Of a stretch of 62,445 nucleotides of DNA, positions 49,533 to 60,011 are shown one piece after another. Below the pieces are notes generated by a model that saw only the letters and a program-made list of their open reading frames with translations, ran no database searches and had not been told where the DNA came from. Within the stretch, counting starts at the first letter, position 1, and every line of letters begins with the position of its first letter. Location of the stretch: contig JACZXH010000007.1 of NCBI GenBank assembly GCA_022571715.1, forward strand, positions 1 to 62,445, in the 5' to 3' direction. The translations under genes and the position numbers were made by a program. Source of the stretch: Bacteroidota bacterium. GTDB taxonomy: Bacteria > Bacteroidota > Bacteroidia > Cytophagales > Cyclobacteriaceae.

Positions 49533-51995
49533 ATGAAATCCCCATACCCTATCTATTCTGTATTAATCTTACTTGTTCTTAATACTTTGCCTGCTCGGCA
49601 GTCATACAGTCAATCAATAGATTTTACCCTTCAATCTATAGACTCTACCCTGGCGAAGTTTGAGAGGTACCATCAACAAACACCCCTTGAGAAAGCTTAC
49701 CTCCACACGGACAAAGAAGTATATACCCAGGGGGAGACGCTTTGGTTCAGCGCATACCTAGTGGATGCCTCATCTCACATCCCCAGCAGCCTCAGCACTT
49801 TGCTGTATGCAGATTTGATCAACCCTGAAAATGAAGCGATTTCCACCCTTTCTATAAAATTAGAGGAAGGTACCGGCGCAGGTGAGTTTTTCCTTGATGA
49901 CTCCCTGGCTGAAGGGACATACACCCTGAGGGCATACACAAACTACATGCGAAACTTTGATGCAGATTACTTTTTCTCAAAACCCATCAAACTACTAAAG
50001 TTTAACCGGGATAACATCCGGGAAGATCCCAGCAGATCCTATCCGGCCATCGATTTTCAGTTGTTCCCGGAAGGCGGGCAGTTGATCAACGGGATGGTAA
50101 ACAATGTAGCCTTTCGCATTATCAATGAAAAAGGCTATGGGATGGACATAGCAGCCAAAATAGTGAATGATAAAGGTAAGGAAACCGGACAGTTTACGAC
50201 CCAGCACCTGGGCATGGGGGTATTCCGGTTTTACCCGAAAGAAGGTGAGCGTTACTTTGCCAAATACGAAATGAACGGCGTATCATCATCTGTACAGTTC
50301 CCAATGGCCAAATCCGAAGGTTATCAATTATCTGTACGACAAAATGCTGCTAAAACCTATGTGACCGTGAAGGCTACCAAGGGTCTTTCCTTTAATGATT
50401 GCTTTGTGCTGGCCCATGTCCGGGGAAGAGTGGTTTCGGTGTTCAGGGCAAAGCCTGGAATCCAGTTTATTTACCATGTTATCAACAATGAGCAACTGCC
50501 CTCCGGGATCATTCACTTTACAGTATTTAAATCCGGTGAGCCGATATTAGAGCGGTTAGCCTATATTGACAATCCTTCAGAACGACCAATACTTACGCCA
50601 ACGCTAAAAAATAAAAACCTCAAACGAAGGGAAAAGGTATATTTCGATCTGAATTTAAAGTCTGCAGATTCTCTTTTACTCTCAGCCAATTTGTCTGTCA
50701 GTGTATTAAAAGCAGCAGATGAGGTAAATAAAATAGACATTGAAAATTTCCTGTTGCTCACTTCTGACCTGAAGGGTACTATAGAACACCCTGAATATTA
50801 TACAGACAGGAACAACCCTGACCGGTTAAAATCCCTTGACCTCCTGATGCTCACCCATGGATGGCGAAAGTTCAGTTGGCAAGATATACTCGCTGATAGT
50901 TTACCCCCTATTTCATATTATCCAGAAAAAGGGTTCACAATAGAAGGGCAGGTGGTAAAATACATCAACCGGAAGAAAGGCCGGCCTACCAGGGTAGCGT
51001 TATCGTTTCTTGAGAATATGGATTTTCAACAGGAATCCGAAACACAGCCTGATGGCACCTTCTGGTTCGATGGGCTACAAATCGAAGATACTGTTACTGC
51101 GATAGTACGTACGCTGGAAATGGATCAGAAGAAATTGAAGAAGAAGATGGAAGGGAAAGAAGTAAGGGATAAGGGTACTTACATCGTATTGCACAATAAA
51201 AAGAGTCCGGTTACATCTTCCAATATCCTGGAGCCTTTTGAGGAAAAGGAAAGATATCGAAACTACCTGGATGACGCACTCGACGTAATGCAGATAGCTG
51301 CAGCTTACGATGAAAAATTAATAATCCTGGAGGAGATTGTAGTTAAGGGAAAGCGCCATGTCTCCAATCGACCGTATCAGCGACAAAATATGTTATACCG
51401 TAATCCGGGCAAGCGTGTCATTATGGATTCTATACCTGGTTCAGAGAGGTACACAAATATCTTCCAACTAATCCAGGGCAGAGTGGCTGGGGTTACAATT
51501 ACTGGCACTTATCCCAATAAATCTGCTACCATCAGGGGCAGAGAGGCACTATTCCTTCTTGACGGTTCGCCTGTGAACGGTACACTGGTGAATTCCATTG
51601 ACCCCCGGACCATAGAATTCATTGACGTACTTACAGGTTTGACGACAGCTGCAATATATGGTACATCCAATGGTGTGATAGCACTCTATACGTATCAGGG
51701 CCCCAGAGGAGGTTTGGATCCTGACCGGATGGGTTTTCAAGCATTTCGACATCCTGGATTTTATCCGGCCAGGGAGTTTTACGTCCCAAAATATGACCTG
51801 ATGAGTGCTGATGAAAAAATTCGACCTGACTACAGGACAACTCAATATTGGAACCCAAAGGTTAAGGTTTCCGACGGAAAAGCTTCTTTTAATTATTACA
51901 CTTCGGACAACAGAGGTGACTTTATATTATACCTGGAAGGTATCACTATGGATGGGAAAATTGTAAAGGATCAATTGAAGTTTAGTGTAGATTGA
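49533..51995 (+). CDS. MG2-domain protein with C-terminal TonB-plug domain
   Basis: Secreted protein of 820 residues (signal peptide MKSPYPIYSVLILLVLNTLP, cleaved near SYSQ). The N-terminal part contains a macroglobulin MG2-like domain (EKAYLHTDKEVYTQGETLWF), followed by beta-sandwich repeats. Near residues 615-715 is a TonB receptor plug-like segment (IFQLIQGRVAGVTITGTYPN; NKSATIRGREALFLLDGSPV; TTAAIYGTSNGVIALY). No barrel follows, so it is not a transporter. Such proteins are common in Bacteroidota, with unknown function. Confidence 0.82.
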   Translation: MKSPYPIYSVLILLVLNTLPARQSYSQSIDFTLQSIDSTLAKFERYHQQTPLEKAYLHTDKEVYTQGETLWFSAYLVDASSHIPSSLSTLLYADLINPENEAISTLSIKLEEGTGAGEFFLDDSLAEGTYTLRAYTNYMRNFDADYFFSKPIKLLKFNRDNIREDPSRSYPAIDFQLFPEGGQLINGMVNNVAFRIINEKGYGMDIAAKIVNDKGKETGQFTTQHLGMGVFRFYPKEGERYFAKYEMNGVSSSVQFPMAKSEGYQLSVRQNAAKTYVTVKATKGLSFNDCFVLAHVRGRVVSVFRAKPGIQFIYHVINNEQLPSGIIHFTVFKSGEPILERLAYIDNPSERPILTPTLKNKNLKRREKVYFDLNLKSADSLLLSANLSVSVLKAADEVNKIDIENFLLLTSDLKGTIEHPEYYTDRNNPDRLKSLDLLMLTHGWRKFSWQDILADSLPPISYYPEKGFTIEGQVVKYINRKKGRPTRVALSFLENMDFQQESETQPDGTFWFDGLQIEDTVTAIVRTLEMDQKKLKKKMEGKEVRDKGTYIVLHNKKSPVTSSNILEPFEEKERYRNYLDDALDVMQIAAAYDEKLIILEEIVVKGKRHVSNRPYQRQNMLYRNPGKRVIMDSIPGSERYTNIFQLIQGRVAGVTITGTYPNKSATIRGREALFLLDGSPVNGTLVNSIDPRTIEFIDVLTGLTTAAIYGTSNGVIALYTYQGPRGGLDPDRMGFQAFRHPGFYPAREFYVPKYDLMSADEKIRPDYRTTQYWNPKVKVSDGKASFNYYTSDNRGDFILYLEGITMDGKIVKDQLKFSVD

Positions 51996-52117
51996 GTGGT
52001 CTCTTTTCACCGTGAACCTTTTAAGAGAAACGTCACCCTGAGGTCCTCTATGGGTACAAAGTACCAAATGTCCTGGCTTCTGGTGTCTTACCGTTTCATG
52101 GCATGTCCTGCAAATAT

Positions 52118-52918
52118 TCAGGGAACAATGGCAAATATCCGTACCTGCCCGCCCGATCCGCCTTCCAGTTTGATAGGAGCTACAATCAGAAAAGCTCCCA
52201 CTGAGGGAAGGAGGTTTAAATCAGCTACATTTTCAAGATTGTATTTTCCTGCACCGTTTACAATATCGTGTGCAGGAAATCCGTCCGCAGCGCCGGCATC
52301 CACGCTCAGATTATCAATGCCAATCCCTTTGATGTTCCGGGCGGCTATCAGAAACCGTGCGGCTTCTTCTGAAAATCCTGGGAAATGCATCACACTGTCT
52401 TCATCCATATTTCGGTAGGCTTTCATATCGTTCCACTTTTCACCCCAACCCGTTTGCATCAGTACGATTGCTCCTTCGGGTATTTTCCCGTATTCAGATT
52501 CCCAGTCTTCAAGGTCTTGCCGGGACAGCGTATAATCCGGATTTTCTGTGCACTTTACAACCACATTTACTACCACGGCCGGACCAAACAAATCGGATAT
52601 TGCCAGCTTATGTACTGATGGTTGCCCATCTGCAAAATGGACCGGAGCGTCCAGGTGAGTACCAAAATGCTCCGGAATACGATACGCTCCCATGGCCGGG
52701 GCGCCACTCTTATGCGCTGCCAATGTGTCGTAAATAAAAGGGCTGGTATCGGAACCCGGCCAGTACGGATTCTTTTGATTCAGGGTATGCGTCAGGTCAA
52801 TTATCGTGAGATTGCCTGAAAACAATTGATCAAACCGGTCCTTATTTTTATTTTTAGTTTGTACACATGCGCTTAAAACAAACAAACTTAACAGCATAAA
52901 ATATATATTGTTTTTCAT
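52118..52918 (-). CDS. Cyclase-family (kynurenine formamidase-like) lipoprotein
   Basis: Metal-dependent hydrolase fold of 266 residues with a lipobox (LFVLSAC). The metal-binding signature HxGTHxDAPxHF is present as HFGTHLDAPVHF at about residue 84, and DLTHTLNQKNPYWPG marks the N-terminus of the fold. Substrate unknown; relatives act on N-formylkynurenine or polyketides. It follows the M14 peptidase gene by 19 nt, so it is probably in the same operon. Surface or periplasmic location is unusual for the family. Confidence 0.88.
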   Translation of the reverse strand: MKNNIYFMLLSLFVLSACVQTKNKNKDRFDQLFSGNLTIIDLTHTLNQKNPYWPGSDTSPFIYDTLAAHKSGAPAMGAYRIPEHFGTHLDAPVHFADGQPSVHKLAISDLFGPAVVVNVVVKCTENPDYTLSRQDLEDWESEYGKIPEGAIVLMQTGWGEKWNDMKAYRNMDEDSVMHFPGFSEEAARFLIAARNIKGIGIDNLSVDAGAADGFPAHDIVNGAGKYNLENVADLNLLPSVGAFLIVAPIKLEGGSGGQVRIFAIVP

Positions 52919-52937
52919 ATTAATTCATAAAGTTGAT

Positions 52938-55577
52938 TTATTCACCACTATCCACAGGAACAGAAATATGGTTTCCGAAAAACAATGCATTCAGGAAGAG
53001 CCTGTTGGTACCATACCACGAACCCCTGAAATTGGGATTGTCAGCAAACAATACCGCCCTGCCCCTGCCCATCGGGCTTACAATCAGCGAGGCCGACGGG
53101 ATCAGGAAATCGTTCAGGTTTTTCTTTGTTATAAATCCGTCTATATGTGGGTTCGAGGTGTACCGCGCTACCGTAGCATACGCATTTTTGCTTGGTGCGA
53201 TCCATACGGTGCTGTTCCGGTACACCGGCAGGCGGTTGTTGCGATATCCGAATGCCAGCGGATGGGTAATATCCAGATCAACCTCAAAAATAGCACCTCC
53301 AACCCTGCTTTTCCCGATATTTACCTGTGCGTCCACATAAGGAAGCCGCTTTACAGGTTCATCTTTTTTATCCGAATCCTTTTTGTCCGTATCCTTTTTG
53401 TCGGTATCCTTTTTGTCTTTGTTTTTATTTCCTTTTTCGATCAGTGATTCTTTTACCAGTTTTTTTTTGATCGCCCACGAAGAAGCTGTTCTTATGGTAA
53501 TCAGGGTATTTCCAGTAGCCGCCCATGCACTTATTTTCTGTCTTTTGGCAGAATCAAGTTGGTTGTAACTGCCCGACACCATCACCATTACATTGTATTT
53601 GCTCAGGTCAATCCGGTTAAAGTTACGGAGCTGAACTTTGGTAATCGGCATGTCAACCCGCCTGTCAAGCAGATGCCATACCTCTCCTGCTTCGTACGAC
53701 GACACCCCATCGCCTACAAACATCAAAGCCTCAGGCTTCTGAACGGTCATGAAATAGCGACTGCCCAGATCAATTCCTTTGTTGCTATACCCTGTGCTTA
53801 CCGTAAAAGCCGGAATCCGGTATTTACCTGAAGCTTCTTTTACAACCCTGTAAAGTGAGTCGGAGCTAATTTTTTGCTGACTTACCGGAATCATAAGTGT
53901 TCCGTAACTGAAATCTTTATTTATACCTTCAACAGAAGCCGAAAAGGGCTTAAAAGCGGCTTTTACAACGGCGCCGTTTTTTTGCAAAAAGTATAAAAAC
54001 GCCGGTGCAAAATAATCATCCCAGGGTATGAGATACGCGTACTGTGACGGTTTTACTTCAGGTACGGCTACTAAATTATCAGTATTCGTTATTTCGACGC
54101 CTGTTTTATATGCGCCTGTAATTCCAGTATAGGGCATGTTATAAAAATTCGCCACCGACCAGGCCGATGCATCATAAAACACACTGTCAGTATAGTTTTT
54201 GTACGTTTCGAACATCGTTTGCACCATGCGGTACTGTGATTGTTTTACCGGAACCACATACCCATAGGACGGATCAAATGATTTTCCGCTTTGGGTTACG
54301 GCTGCCCCAAGTCTATACACCTTCACACGGTGAAGAAGCAGTTTATCAATAAAAGCCAGGGTCCGGTTTTTATCATACCGATCACCGAAAACATATGCTT
54401 TCACCAGATTTTTTTCAGCCCGTGTTAAAGCGGATTTGAAAAAATCCTGCTGGTACGCGTAAAGCATATCTTTATTTTCTACCGCAGCCCGTATAGTAGC
54501 CAGGCTGGATGTAAACTGATTTCGTATAGCAAATGCAAAGGTGATCTTTCCTGTAGTGGTCTTCTGCACATGGCCCCGTGAACTGGCCTGCTCAAAAAGT
54601 AACCCAAGTCCTCCCTGGAGATCAGGATACGATGATCCGTAACCCGGATAGGTGCCATCAAAAATCTCTTTAGTAAAATAAAGGGATCCGATCTTATCAA
54701 GGTCTTGCTGAAAATATCTTGCAAAGGACTCATTTAATTTCGTGTAATTATCTATTGGCATGATCGGATCTTGGGAACCATTGTCTTTCATAGGTTCGAA
54801 AAAATATGAACTGTTCGAACCCATTTCATGAAAATCCGTCACTACGTTAGGATACCATTGGTGGTACCAGTTTAGTTTGCCGCGACTTTCCGGATGTATT
54901 CCCAGCAGCCAGTCCCGATTTAGGTCAAACCAATAATGGTTGGTGCGCCCCTGGGGCCAGTCTTCATTGTGCTCGGCATCCATCGGATCCTCAACCATAG
55001 GGTCACCTTTGTACATATTGGCCCAGTGGGTATGGCGGTCACGTCCATCCGGGTTGATGGTAGGGTCGATAAAAATGATGGCATTTTTCAGGTAATCCAA
55101 AATGGATTGATTGGTTGAAGCAACAAGTGTGTAAGCCGTAAGCATGGCTGCTTCGGAGCTCGAAGGCTCATTACCATGCACATTATATCCCAGGTTTATA
55201 AAAACAGGTAAATCAGAAAAATCATCAACCGTTGTAATAGGATTGCAAACATCAAGGTGCCTGGCTTTCAGGTTTTGAATGTTTGCAAGATTTACCGGAT
55301 CGGTTACCGTGAGCATGATCAGGGGCCGGTACTCATAAGTATTTCCATAAATTTCAATACTTGCCCTGTCGGAAATCCTGGCCAGCTCCTCCATATACGA
55401 AACCAACCTGTCGTAGCGCGTGTGGTGGGTGCCAATGGGATACCCAAGAAACTTTTCCGGTGTAGGTATATCAGGATTATACGGTCTGTTACCACCCAGA
55501 AAATAATCCTGGCATATAGCAGGGTTTATACGTATTACAGCAACAAGAATCAGAGATAATTGGAATAATTTTTTCAT
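52938..55577 (-). CDS. Secreted M14 family zinc carboxypeptidase
   Basis: About 879 residues. The ATG at 55577 gives a signal peptide (MKKLFQLSLILVAVIRINPA); the longer frame adds 10 residues. The peptidase domain carries the zinc motif HxxE as H134-GN-E137 (NVHGNEPSSSEA), FIDPTINPDGRDR and DFHEMGSN. After it comes a long beta-rich and Rossmann-like C-terminal region (ALMFVGDGVSSYEAGEVW). An insert near residue 775 holds a charged DTDKK tandem repeat. First gene of a pair with the cyclase-family lipoprotein. Confidence 0.93.
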   Translation of the reverse strand: MKKLFQLSLILVAVIRINPAICQDYFLGGNRPYNPDIPTPEKFLGYPIGTHHTRYDRLVSYMEELARISDRASIEIYGNTYEYRPLIMLTVTDPVNLANIQNLKARHLDVCNPITTVDDFSDLPVFINLGYNVHGNEPSSSEAAMLTAYTLVASTNQSILDYLKNAIIFIDPTINPDGRDRHTHWANMYKGDPMVEDPMDAEHNEDWPQGRTNHYWFDLNRDWLLGIHPESRGKLNWYHQWYPNVVTDFHEMGSNSSYFFEPMKDNGSQDPIMPIDNYTKLNESFARYFQQDLDKIGSLYFTKEIFDGTYPGYGSSYPDLQGGLGLLFEQASSRGHVQKTTTGKITFAFAIRNQFTSSLATIRAAVENKDMLYAYQQDFFKSALTRAEKNLVKAYVFGDRYDKNRTLAFIDKLLLHRVKVYRLGAAVTQSGKSFDPSYGYVVPVKQSQYRMVQTMFETYKNYTDSVFYDASAWSVANFYNMPYTGITGAYKTGVEITNTDNLVAVPEVKPSQYAYLIPWDDYFAPAFLYFLQKNGAVVKAAFKPFSASVEGINKDFSYGTLMIPVSQQKISSDSLYRVVKEASGKYRIPAFTVSTGYSNKGIDLGSRYFMTVQKPEALMFVGDGVSSYEAGEVWHLLDRRVDMPITKVQLRNFNRIDLSKYNVMVMVSGSYNQLDSAKRQKISAWAATGNTLITIRTASSWAIKKKLVKESLIEKGNKNKDKKDTDKKDTDKKDSDKKDEPVKRLPYVDAQVNIGKSRVGGAIFEVDLDITHPLAFGYRNNRLPVYRNSTVWIAPSKNAYATVARYTSNPHIDGFITKKNLNDFLIPSASLIVSPMGRGRAVLFADNPNFRGSWYGTNRLFLNALFFGNHISVPVDSGE
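53371..53415 (-). repeat. 15-bp tandem repeat inside the M14 peptidase gene
   Basis: Three 15-base units (53371-53385, 53386-53400, 53401-53415), each ending ATCCTTTTTG on the plus strand and differing at one or two positions, with degenerate flanking units. They encode a lysine/aspartate-rich DTDKK-type run. The multiple-of-three unit keeps frame if the copy number changes. Confidence 0.85.
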
Positions 55578-55797
55578 GGAATCAGAGGTTAAATTAAAAC
55601 GCGCCACAAGTTATAAAAGGATTGACTAAACCGGAAAGTTCATGATGTTGAAGGGCTCTTTTTATTACTTCAACGGTACTTTTCAGAATTTTCTGCTCCA
55701 TTACCCCCTTTTTATCACATTCTTTTTAACCCCGCCACTCATTTCCCTGCATTTTTTTTAAATCCTACGTATCTTGGATGCCCTGAAAATTTATGTT

Positions 55798-57492
55798 TTG
55801 AAAAAAATATTCCCCGTTATTACCGTGCAAATCATCCTGCTTGCTCACGCAGGTTGGTCGCAGAGCACCAATGCCACCCTAAGCTGGGATTATAACAGCC
55901 TTATTCAGCGCTATGAGATACTAAGCGGTACATTTACTCCCGGTTTTCATTCCTCCTACCAGGCATATCCTAAAAAAGGAATCGCCATGTTTATGGACAG
56001 TCTCCGGGAAAGTGATGTAAATTTTTCAGAACAGGACCTGTTTAACATCGCCTATTTTGAAAATGACAACTGGGAATGGAGGAAAGCGCCTCATGATGAA
56101 AGCGAGAAACCATTTTTAAACCATTTTTATAAAAACAAATCCGATTTCTGGCATTACACAACAGAAGATTTTGATGTTCATATTAACCCGGTTTTTTACT
56201 TTGGCGCCGGCACGGAAACAGAAGACGGCGTAACCCCGTGGATCAACACCAGGGGTATCGAACTCCGGGGTACGATTGACAACAAAGTTGGTTTTTACTC
56301 TTTTCTTACTGATAATCAGGCTACATTCCCTTTTTATGTACGTGAATATATAGGCAAAAGATCGGTGGTTCCTCATGAAGGTTTCCGGAAATCATTTAAG
56401 GACAATGGCGTGGATTTCTTCACAGCAAGGGGATACATAAGCTTTCAAATATCCAAACATATAAATGCCCAGTTTGGCCACGACCGGTTTTCGATCGGCA
56501 ACGGTTACAGGTCGCTGATCCTTTCTGATTTCGCACCTCCCTACCTGTTTCTTAAATTCAACACCCGGATTGGCAGGTTGCAATACACCAACTTATTTAC
56601 CCAGATGCGTGCTGACGCCTTTGGAAGACTCGGAGGGTCCCCTTCAGGCAATGATTTCCCAGTCAAATATTTCGTACTTCATCATTTAAGCATCAACATT
56701 GGAAAAAATCTGAATATCGGACTGTTTGAGTCGATCAACTATGGACGTGAAGATTCAACCGGAAATAACAACTTTGATATTAATTATCTGAATCCGATCA
56801 TTTTCTACCGCGCCATCGAACAACAGAACGGCAGTAAAGATAACGTGGCTCTTGGCATGGATCTCAGATGGAACATTGCCCGGAAGTTTTCATTTTACGG
56901 CCAGTTTGTGCTTGATGAATTCAAACTCAATGAGATTAAAGCCGGCGACGGATGGTGGGCAAATAAATATGCATTTCAGTTAGGTGGAAAATACATCAAT
57001 GTACTGAACCTAACAAACCTGGACCTGTTGATCGAGCATAATTATGCCAGGCCCTACATCTACTCCCACAGGAGCATTTATACCCACAACGGTCATTATC
57101 TCCAGGAAATCGCACATCCCATCGGGGCTAATTTCGGCGAGTGGATAGGTGAATTACGCTATCAGCCTTTCCGCCGGTTTACATTCAGCCTACGTACTTT
57201 CATTAATAATTATGGTGAAGATGAAGATGCGAATACAAACTGGGGTAAAAATATATTTAAAGATAACGATACCAGGGAGCAGGAATACGGCAACACCACC
57301 GGACAGGGTGTGGCTACACGTCTTACATTCATTGATTTCACAACAACATACCATTTCAGACAAAATGTATTTCTTGATTTAAAATATGTTTACCGGAATA
57401 TTGAAAGTGAAATTGATACGTTTGACAGGAATACGGGTTATCTGAGCTTCTCTTTTCGGTGGAATATCCCTCAGCGTCTGCATGAATTTTAA
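55798..57492 (+). CDS. Capsule assembly Wzi-like outer-membrane beta-barrel protein
   Basis: About 564 residues. A signal peptide starts at a TTG at 55798 (LKKIFPVITVQIILLAHAGW); another TTG at 55774 would add 8 residues. The body is beta-rich with alternating aromatic strands, as in the Bacteroidota Wzi-type barrels (GYISFQISKHINAQFGHDRF; SIGNGYRSLILSDFAPPYLF). In enterobacteria Wzi anchors capsule. The C-terminal residue is F, as in outer-membrane barrels. It precedes the ABC exporter by 35 nt, which fits an envelope-polysaccharide role. Confidence 0.8.
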   Translation: MKKIFPVITVQIILLAHAGWSQSTNATLSWDYNSLIQRYEILSGTFTPGFHSSYQAYPKKGIAMFMDSLRESDVNFSEQDLFNIAYFENDNWEWRKAPHDESEKPFLNHFYKNKSDFWHYTTEDFDVHINPVFYFGAGTETEDGVTPWINTRGIELRGTIDNKVGFYSFLTDNQATFPFYVREYIGKRSVVPHEGFRKSFKDNGVDFFTARGYISFQISKHINAQFGHDRFSIGNGYRSLILSDFAPPYLFLKFNTRIGRLQYTNLFTQMRADAFGRLGGSPSGNDFPVKYFVLHHLSINIGKNLNIGLFESINYGREDSTGNNNFDINYLNPIIFYRAIEQQNGSKDNVALGMDLRWNIARKFSFYGQFVLDEFKLNEIKAGDGWWANKYAFQLGGKYINVLNLTNLDLLIEHNYARPYIYSHRSIYTHNGHYLQEIAHPIGANFGEWIGELRYQPFRRFTFSLRTFINNYGEDEDANTNWGKNIFKDNDTREQEYGNTTGQGVATRLTFIDFTTTYHFRQNVFLDLKYVYRNIESEIDTFDRNTGYLSFSFRWNIPQRLHEF

Positions 57493-57527
57493 CCGGAATA
57501 ACATAAATTGCAGCCCGGTTTTCATTC

Positions 57528-59360
57528 ATGAATACATATTTTAGAATTCTTTCCTACGGCAAACCATGGGGTATATATATACCACAGTATGTTATATTCA
57601 CGTTGTTTTATGTTGTATTCAGCGTTATTAATCTTGTTTTGCTTATCCCCTTGCTTGATGTACTTTTCAACCAGGTAGATCAGGAAACCATAGGCGCCGT
57701 TTCGCAACTGCCGGACTTCAGGCTTGATGTGGCCTACTTCAAAGACTTTTTCAACTATTATTTTCTAAATATCATACGGGAAGAAGGTAAGATCGGCGCA
57801 TTAAAGTATGTATGTTTGATCATAGTAATCGCAAGTTTGTTCGCCAACTTATTTCGCTATTTTGTATCCGTAATACTTGCGTACATCAGGGCGCATGTAA
57901 TTAAAAACCTTCGCAATGATATATACGCCAACCTCACCAGGCTTCATCTTGGTTATTTCACCGAAAAACGCAAAGGTGATATTGTTTCACGGATTACCAA
58001 CGATGTGCAACAAGTGGAGTTTACGGTTGTTGATTCGCTAAAAGTACTTTTACAGGAACCGCTGTTCATCATCGGTCAGTTTGCCCTGCTTTTTGCTATT
58101 AGCGCGAAACTTACTCTTTACACGTTACTGATGATCCCAATATCAGGCCTCATTATTGGCATTATTTCCAAGAGGTTAAAACTCAAGGCCACCGAAGGTC
58201 AATCCTCACTCGGCAGGATCACAAACCATGTAGAAGAAACTCTGACGGGCATCCGGCTGATCAAGGCATTCACAGCCCGCAATTCAGTTATCAAGAGATT
58301 CAAGGAAGAAGTACGTATATATGCGGCCATAACCGTATCAATTTCCAAGAAAGCTGACCTTGCAAGCCCTTTTTCGGAATTTTTGGGACTTGCGGTGGTT
58401 GCGCTTATTCTCCTGATAGGAGGCACATCGGTATTGCAACATGATGCATCACTTACAGCCAGTCAGTTCATCACTTTTATTATTGTATTTGCACGCATCA
58501 TGCAGCCTGCAAAAGCGGTTGCAAATTCGTACTCTTTTTTACAACGCGGCATTGCCTCGGGAGAACGGATATTTGAATTGATCGATTCAAAATCGGAAAT
58601 TTTGGATGCTCCTGATGCAGTTCCAGCCCCTTTATTCAGCGAAACTTTAGAATTTAAAAACATTAATTTTTCGTATGAAAACAAGCCGGTACTCAAAAAC
58701 ATCAACATGGTGATACCCAAAGGTAAAACCATTGCGCTTGTAGGACCGTCGGGAGGCGGAAAATCGGCGCTTGTGGATTTGATCCCCCGTTTTTATGACC
58801 CGCAATCCGGCCAGATCCTGTTGGATGGTGTGGATATACGAAAATATAAACTGGATTCGTTCAGAAAACAGATGGGAATCGTAACACAGGAGTCAATTTT
58901 ATTCAACGATACTATATTTCATAATATTGCATTTGGAATAGAAGACCCACGGGAGGAAACGGTAATAAACGCTGCCCGTATTGCTAATGCACATGATTTC
59001 ATTATGCAAACTCCGGATGGATATCAAACCATAATAGGTGAGCGTGGAACAAAACTTTCGGGAGGGCAAAGACAGCGGTTGAGCATTGCCCGCGCAATCA
59101 TGAAAAATCCACCAATCCTCATTCTTGACGAGGCTACTTCCGCACTCGATTCGGAATCGGAGCGACTGGTACAGGATGCGCTTACCAAGCTCATGTCGCA
59201 CCGTACATCGATCGTAATTGCCCACCGGCTCAGCACCATTCAGTACGCTGACGAGATCATCGTTATCGACAAAGGTGAAATTGTTGAAAGGGGGTCGCAT
59301 GAATCCCTGATAAAAAAAGACGGGATTTACAAGAAACTCAATTTAATACAAAAAGGATAA
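57528..59360 (+). CDS. MsbA-type ABC exporter (fused permease and ATPase)
   Basis: Inner-membrane half-transporter of 610 residues. The N-terminal six-helix membrane domain (about 1-330) contains the coupling-region sequence YANLTRLHLGYFTEKRKGDI. The ATPase has Walker A GPSGGGKSALVDL, signature LSGGQRQRLS and Walker B ILILDEATSALD, with the H-loop in VIAHRLST. It would work as a homodimer. With lpxB, hldD and gmhA in the window a lipid A export role is plausible, but multidrug export cannot be excluded. Confidence 0.92.
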   Translation: MNTYFRILSYGKPWGIYIPQYVIFTLFYVVFSVINLVLLIPLLDVLFNQVDQETIGAVSQLPDFRLDVAYFKDFFNYYFLNIIREEGKIGALKYVCLIIVIASLFANLFRYFVSVILAYIRAHVIKNLRNDIYANLTRLHLGYFTEKRKGDIVSRITNDVQQVEFTVVDSLKVLLQEPLFIIGQFALLFAISAKLTLYTLLMIPISGLIIGIISKRLKLKATEGQSSLGRITNHVEETLTGIRLIKAFTARNSVIKRFKEEVRIYAAITVSISKKADLASPFSEFLGLAVVALILLIGGTSVLQHDASLTASQFITFIIVFARIMQPAKAVANSYSFLQRGIASGERIFELIDSKSEILDAPDAVPAPLFSETLEFKNINFSYENKPVLKNINMVIPKGKTIALVGPSGGGKSALVDLIPRFYDPQSGQILLDGVDIRKYKLDSFRKQMGIVTQESILFNDTIFHNIAFGIEDPREETVINAARIANAHDFIMQTPDGYQTIIGERGTKLSGGQRQRLSIARAIMKNPPILILDEATSALDSESERLVQDALTKLMSHRTSIVIAHRLSTIQYADEIIVIDKGEIVERGSHESLIKKDGIYKKLNLIQKG

Positions 59361-59545
59361 ATCCGTTTATGTTGCTTAAACCCATAATTGCCATTAGAAA
59401 TCAGCTGCAAACTCAAATTTACTTCACCTCAGGCACTTCCACATATTTTGGATCTCATCAATATTACGCTGCATGCGAACCAAAATTCTGCGGAGCACCT
59501 GATGCACAACAACTTCAAGTTTTAGTGACGAAGTCTAATCACAAT

Positions 59546-59576
59546 TCTGGGTTAAAGAATGAATTTTATATATTTG
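59546..59576 (+). promoter_or_regulatory. Putative Bacteroidota-type promoter of the small membrane gene-gmhA-comM operon
   Basis: TCTG at 59546-59549 (3 of 4 consensus), a 19-nt spacer, then TATATTTG at 59569-59576 (full TAnnTTTG match). The start site would be near 59583, about 16 nt before the first gene. Confidence 0.55.
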
Positions 59577-59598
59577 ACTGATACAGAATATACATACT

Positions 59599-59988
59599 AT
59601 GAAAAATCCCCGTAAACTTCTTTTTTATTCGTTACTCATCTACTTATTTATCGTATTCCTTGGTGCGTTATACATAGACTCCAGGTCTGCATTTGAATTA
59701 ATTGATGCCGTAAAGTTTATTCCGGCTATGAAATATGTATCATTTTTCGGCATACTGCTTTTCCTTATATTTTATGTGGTAGTAACAAGAGATACCCGGG
59801 TAATGGGTAAGGAGATTGATAAACTTAAGGATGAACATACTGGGCTCAAAGCCAAATTGTTCGATCTTCAGGAAGATAGCCGGCAAATTCAGAGCGCACC
59901 ATCCTCCTCAGAATCTACCCTTCCGGAAAACACCGGTAGTGAGGATAGTGGTGCATCTGCCAAAAGCATTGAGGAAGAGGACGAATAA
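59599..59988 (+). CDS. Small membrane protein with coiled coil, unknown function
   Basis: 129 residues. Two predicted membrane helices (about 7-26, [20 protein letters not shown], and 45-62, [18 protein letters not shown]) are followed by a charged coiled-coil stretch ([21 protein letters not shown]) and an acidic, Ser-rich disordered tail. No family recognised. It leads a three-gene unit with gmhA (about 20 nt downstream) and comM and has its own promoter-like sequence. Confidence 0.75.
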   Translation: MKNPRKLLFYSLLIYLFIVFLGALYIDSRSAFELIDAVKFIPAMKYVSFFGILLFLIFYVVVTRDTRVMGKEIDKLKDEHTGLKAKLFDLQEDSRQIQSAPSSSESTLPENTGSEDSGASAKSIEEEDE

Positions 59989-60011
59989 GTATAAACCTGA
60001 TATTTGTGCTT

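Noticed and set aside
59369-59581. 70-codon plus-strand open frame after the ABC exporter
   Set aside because: It overlaps the promoter-like element at 59546-59576 and has no protein features.
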